From Phycisphaeraceae bacterium (lineage in GTDB: Bacteria; Planctomycetota; Phycisphaerae; Phycisphaerales; Phycisphaeraceae), in assembly GCA_020849625.1 (NCBI GenBank), contig JADLFV010000080.1, positions 1-64,000 of the forward strand: a stretch of 64,000 nt of DNA. Reading direction: 5' to 3'. Numbering within the stretch: the first letter of the stretch is position 1; each line of letters opens with the position of its first letter. The position numbers and the translations under genes were made by a program. Below, piece after piece: positions 61,379 to 64,000 of the stretch. The notes below the pieces were generated by a model. That model had not been told where the DNA came from and made no database searches. It saw only the letters and a program-made list of their open reading frames with translations.

Positions 61379-63451
61379 ATGCCGAATGCGATGAGTCTGG
61401 ACCCCGTGTGGCGGGGAAGGTCTGATTCCAAGTCGAGTGCGCGTATGCAAGCCAATCTTCCGCGGCCGCATCCGGTGATCTCGCGTTGGTCGATCCGCTG
61501 GGCGGTGCCGGTGCTGCTGGCTGTGCCCACGGTGGCGGCCTGTCTGCTGCTGGTCGTGCTGGCGACGTATCGGTTTCGGACCGCGGTCGATGAGCTGGCG
61601 CTGGGCAACTTTGCCGACACGCACCAGCGCATCATCGCCCACATCGAGGGATTTCTCGCTCAGCCGCCGCGCATCAACACACTCAACGCCCACCTGCTCG
61701 ATGCCGGCAAACTCGACGTGGCCGATCTGCCCGGCTGGCGGCCCATCCTCTTCCAGCAGTTGCACACGTTCAATGAATTAAGCTGCATCAGTTGGGACGG
61801 CGCTGACGGGCGGCATGCGTGGATCACCCGCTATCCCGGGCGCGATGAGATTTACTTTGCGGTCAACAACACGGCCGAGACGCGCCAGGTGGTCGAACGT
61901 CGCTGTGATGGCGGTGGCGAGCTGAGCGCGGACCCGGCCCGAACTTATGAGATCGATCCGCGCCAGTTTGCTCCCTTCAAGGCCGGCGCTCATGCCGACG
62001 GTCTGGTGTGGACCGATCCGTTCGACTGGGTTAGTGAGGACGGGTCCATCCTCACCCGCGCCCTGGCCAACGTGACGGCCTATCGCGATGCGCAGGGCAA
62101 ACTGCTGGGCGTGTTGACCGCGCAACTGACGCTGCACGATGTGAGCCTGTTTCTGACCCACGAGACGCCCAGTCCCAACGGGCGCATCTTCGTGCTCGAT
62201 AACCAGGGCCATCTGCTGGCTGATTCGCGGTTGTCGCCCTTGCTGGATGAGCAGCATCGTCCGGTGCGGGCCGCCGACTCGACCGAGCCGGACTTTGCAG
62301 CCGCCGCATCCTTCGTGACTGCCGAGCACCTGGACCAGGAGCCCGGCCGCCGATTGATGCAGATCGCCGACCAATCGTGGTTGCTGGTGGCCACGCCGTT
62401 TCACCACAAGTCGGGCCTGGACTGGACGATCGTCACGTTCGCGCCGGAGCGTGACTTTCTGTTCGGCCTGGAGCGCGCCCGCCGTGACGGCCTGCTGATG
62501 GCTGCGGCAGTCACCGCCTTCACGGTGGTGCTGGGCCTGGTGCTGGCATCGGTGGTGGTGCGGCCGATGATCGTGCTCAAGGATTACCTGCGCCGCCTGG
62601 GCCAAGGCGATCTGGATGCCCGCATCGCGCTGCCTTACAGCCGTGAGTTCGTGGAAATGTCCGACGACATTAACCGCATGACGCAGGACCTCAAAGCCCA
62701 TCTGCGCCTGCGGCAGGACGTGGCGGTGGCTGAGCAGGTGCAGAAAAGCCTGCTGCCGGCAACCATGCCGACCTGGCCCGGCCTGGAAGTGGCAGCCTTC
62801 AATCGCTTCTGTGAAAAGACCGGCGGCGACTACTACGACTTCGTGCAGATCGATCGTGACGGTTCGCGCGAACTGGTGGTGGCGGTGGGTGACGTGATGG
62901 GTCACGGCCTGCCGGCGGCTCTGCTGATGGCCACCGCCCGCGGCATCCTGCGCAGCCGCTGCGACAGCTCCAGCGATCTGGCGGACATCCTGCATCACGC
63001 CAACCGTCACGTGATGGATCGCGGCCGCGCGGACAGAGAACGATTCATGACGCTGCTGCTACTGGCCCTGGAGGCGCGGACCGGCCGCATGCGCTTCGCG
63101 TCCGCCGGGCACGGCTGCCCCCTGGTTTACGATGCCGCCGGCGACCGCTTTCTGCCGATCGATGGCGGCGGCGTGCCTCTGGGTGTGCTCGGTGATCCGG
63201 ATTACCAGGAGCATGCGATCACCCGGCCGACGCCCGGATCGATCATTTTGCTGGGCACCGATGGTCTCTGGGAAACGCGCAATCCCGCAGGCAAAATCAT
63301 CGGTTGGCCGCCGCTGCACCAGGTCATCCGCGGTCATGCTGATCGTACCGCCGCCGAAGTTCTCAGCGCACTGGAGCAGGCGGTTGATCGACATCGCGGT
63401 CAGCGTCCGCTGGAAGACGACCTGACGGTGGTGGTGATCAAGATCGCATAG
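61379..63451 (+). CDS. Membrane PP2C/SpoIIE phosphatase with sensor and HAMP
   Basis: A 690-residue sensor phosphatase. Helices at about 38-62 and 370-395 flank an extracytoplasmic sensor region of the Cache type (about 65-360). A HAMP domain (about 396-450, KDYLRRLGQGDLDARIALPY) leads to the SpoIIE/PP2C domain (about 460-690) with the metal-binding GGDYYDFVQID, VGDVMGHGLPAALLMATARG and LFASAGHG-type (RFASAGHGCPLVY) motifs. The family dephosphorylates STAS antagonists, so the STAS/HATPase pair at the window start is a possible downstream partner, although 60 kb away. ATG 61445 is an alternative start. Confidence 0.93.
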   Translation: MPNAMSLDPVWRGRSDSKSSARMQANLPRPHPVISRWSIRWAVPVLLAVPTVAACLLLVVLATYRFRTAVDELALGNFADTHQRIIAHIEGFLAQPPRINTLNAHLLDAGKLDVADLPGWRPILFQQLHTFNELSCISWDGADGRHAWITRYPGRDEIYFAVNNTAETRQVVERRCDGGGELSADPARTYEIDPRQFAPFKAGAHADGLVWTDPFDWVSEDGSILTRALANVTAYRDAQGKLLGVLTAQLTLHDVSLFLTHETPSPNGRIFVLDNQGHLLADSRLSPLLDEQHRPVRAADSTEPDFAAAASFVTAEHLDQEPGRRLMQIADQSWLLVATPFHHKSGLDWTIVTFAPERDFLFGLERARRDGLLMAAAVTAFTVVLGLVLASVVVRPMIVLKDYLRRLGQGDLDARIALPYSREFVEMSDDINRMTQDLKAHLRLRQDVAVAEQVQKSLLPATMPTWPGLEVAAFNRFCEKTGGDYYDFVQIDRDGSRELVVAVGDVMGHGLPAALLMATARGILRSRCDSSSDLADILHHANRHVMDRGRADRERFMTLLLLALEARTGRMRFASAGHGCPLVYDAAGDRFLPIDGGGVPLGVLGDPDYQEHAITRPTPGSIILLGTDGLWETRNPAGKIIGWPPLHQVIRGHADRTAAEVLSALEQAVDRHRGQRPLEDDLTVVVIKIA

Positions 63452-63562
63452 GTCATGCCCGGCGCCCGCCATGACGGTCGCGTTGCAGTGCCGGAGCGGA
63501 GATGTAAAATATCACTCTTATGGCGGGCTTCCCGGTTGAAACCCGCGAACGAGCAACCCATG

Positions 63563-63599
63563 CAACCGGCAGGCTGGTCCTGCCGGTTGATTGTTTTTT
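63563..63599 (+). terminator. Rho-independent terminator
   Basis: CAACCGGCAGG (63563-63573) pairs perfectly with CCTGCCGGTTG (63579-63589) over a five-base loop, followed by ATTGTTTTTT. It ends the maturase-phosphatase unit. Confidence 0.9.
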
Positions 63600-63611
63600 G
63601 CGGGCGCAGAG

Positions 63612-64000
63612 TTGAACGCTGATCCATCACAACATGGGGGTCCTGCAACCGTCACGGAGGCTGAACTTCAGCGCGGGATGAAGCTGCTGCTGGCCTCCGG
63701 CGGGTTCGCCCAGACCATGGGCACGCTCAACGGCGGGGCGTTCCTGGTGGCCTTCGCACTGCTGCTGGGCGCCAACAACATCATCATCGGTCTGCTGTTC
63801 GCCGCCACCCCGCTGGCGCAGATTCTCCAAATGCCGGCCGTGTATCTGGTGGACAAATTGCGCAGGCGTCGGCTGCTGCTGGTCGGCTCGGCGGTGATCG
63901 GGCGTCTGGCGTGGCTGCTGATTGCGGCGCTGCCGTTCTTCTTCGAGCCGCGCCTGCGCGTGCCGTTGCTGCTGCTCGCGCTGGCGTTCTACTTCGGCAC
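63612..64000 (+). CDS. Major facilitator superfamily transporter, N-terminal part
   Basis: The frame continues past the window edge, with about 129 residues visible. From TTG 63612 (or ATG 63678) it encodes a polar start and then hydrophobic helices: GAFLVAFALLLGANNIIIGL, LFAATPLAQILQMP, LLLVGSAVIGRLAWLLIAAL and VPLLLLALAFYFG. The loop YLVDKLRRRRLLLVG between helices 2 and 3 is the MFS-like D-x-x-[GR]-R-R-x pattern. The substrate cannot be told. GGAGG at 63655-63659, well placed before ATG 63678, supports the later start. Confidence 0.7.
   Translation, partial: MNADPSQHGGPATVTEAELQRGMKLLLASGGFAQTMGTLNGGAFLVAFALLLGANNIIIGLLFAATPLAQILQMPAVYLVDKLRRRRLLLVGSAVIGRLAWLLIAALPFFFEPRLRVPLLLLALAFYFG

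Overview
This window looks like chromosomal DNA of a GC-rich, flagellated planctomycete, most likely of the class Phycisphaerae. That is an inference from gene content, not a marker-gene result. The supporting features are H-x9-DG-like prepilins, paired LamG proteins with PEP-CTERM tails and a dockerin-like repeat, a sulfatase with a radical-SAM sulfatase-maturating enzyme, DUF4091, several Gfo/Idh/MocA oxidoreductases and many inverted intergenic repeats. I saw no rRNA, tRNA, CRISPR array or complete insertion sequence.

Layout. 0-19 kb is a housekeeping and flagellar backbone: a partner-switching pair (STAS, HATPase), ybeY, a CorC-type protein, cysS, an AraC regulator divergent from a GH4 glycosidase, an alpha/beta hydrolase, trpF, a PHP protein, an ArsR regulator, trpS, fliS, a greatly enlarged fliD and gatB. 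19-31 kb is a block with lower GC and different codon use: a TIM-barrel-like protein of unknown function, an alpha/beta hydrolase, a UroD-family protein, a 949-residue FG-GAP protein, a CBM9/DUF4091 protein and a sulfatase. It abuts a truncated, nonsense-mutated NnrS-like gene, as an inserted catabolic island would. 31-46.5 kb handles nitric and nitrous oxide. It has two Rrf2 regulators, quinol NO reductase (norZ), hemerythrins, a Ric/YtfE-type repair protein, and one tightly overlapping eight-gene operon: rrf2-nosZ (clade II)-membrane protein-prepilin-nosDF (fused)-nosY-nosL-NorE-like/cytochrome c fusion. 46.7-55.4 kb is a sugar or sugar-acid locus (FAD/Fe-S dehydrogenase, two Gfo/Idh/MocA enzymes, an aldolase-like protein, a TIM-barrel isomerase) next to a divergent ROK regulator with a clear palindromic operator. 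55.6-64 kb holds two LamG/PEP-CTERM proteins, a prepilin, the sulfatase-maturating enzyme, a SpoIIE-type phosphatase and the start of an MFS transporter.

How the genes work together. NO is reduced to N2O by NorZ and N2O to N2 by NosZ. NosD-F and NosY, with the copper chaperone NosL, mature NosZ. The cytochrome c domain inside the NorE-like protein could carry electrons. The maturase at 60 kb could activate the sulfatase at 29.5 kb. The SpoIIE phosphatase at 61.4 kb and the STAS/HATPase pair at 0.5-1.3 kb are of the kinds that form one switch.

The most notable non-gene signals are these. A 9-base word, CCCCCGGAA, occurs 18 times, always inside genes, in all three reading frames, and is absent from the low-GC block. 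A possible leaderless Trp-codon leader peptide lies upstream of trpS. A repeat has inserted in frame into gatB. Several unrelated families of word-iterated inverted repeats fill gene ends. Duplicated operator-like palindromes precede the catabolic and regulatory genes.
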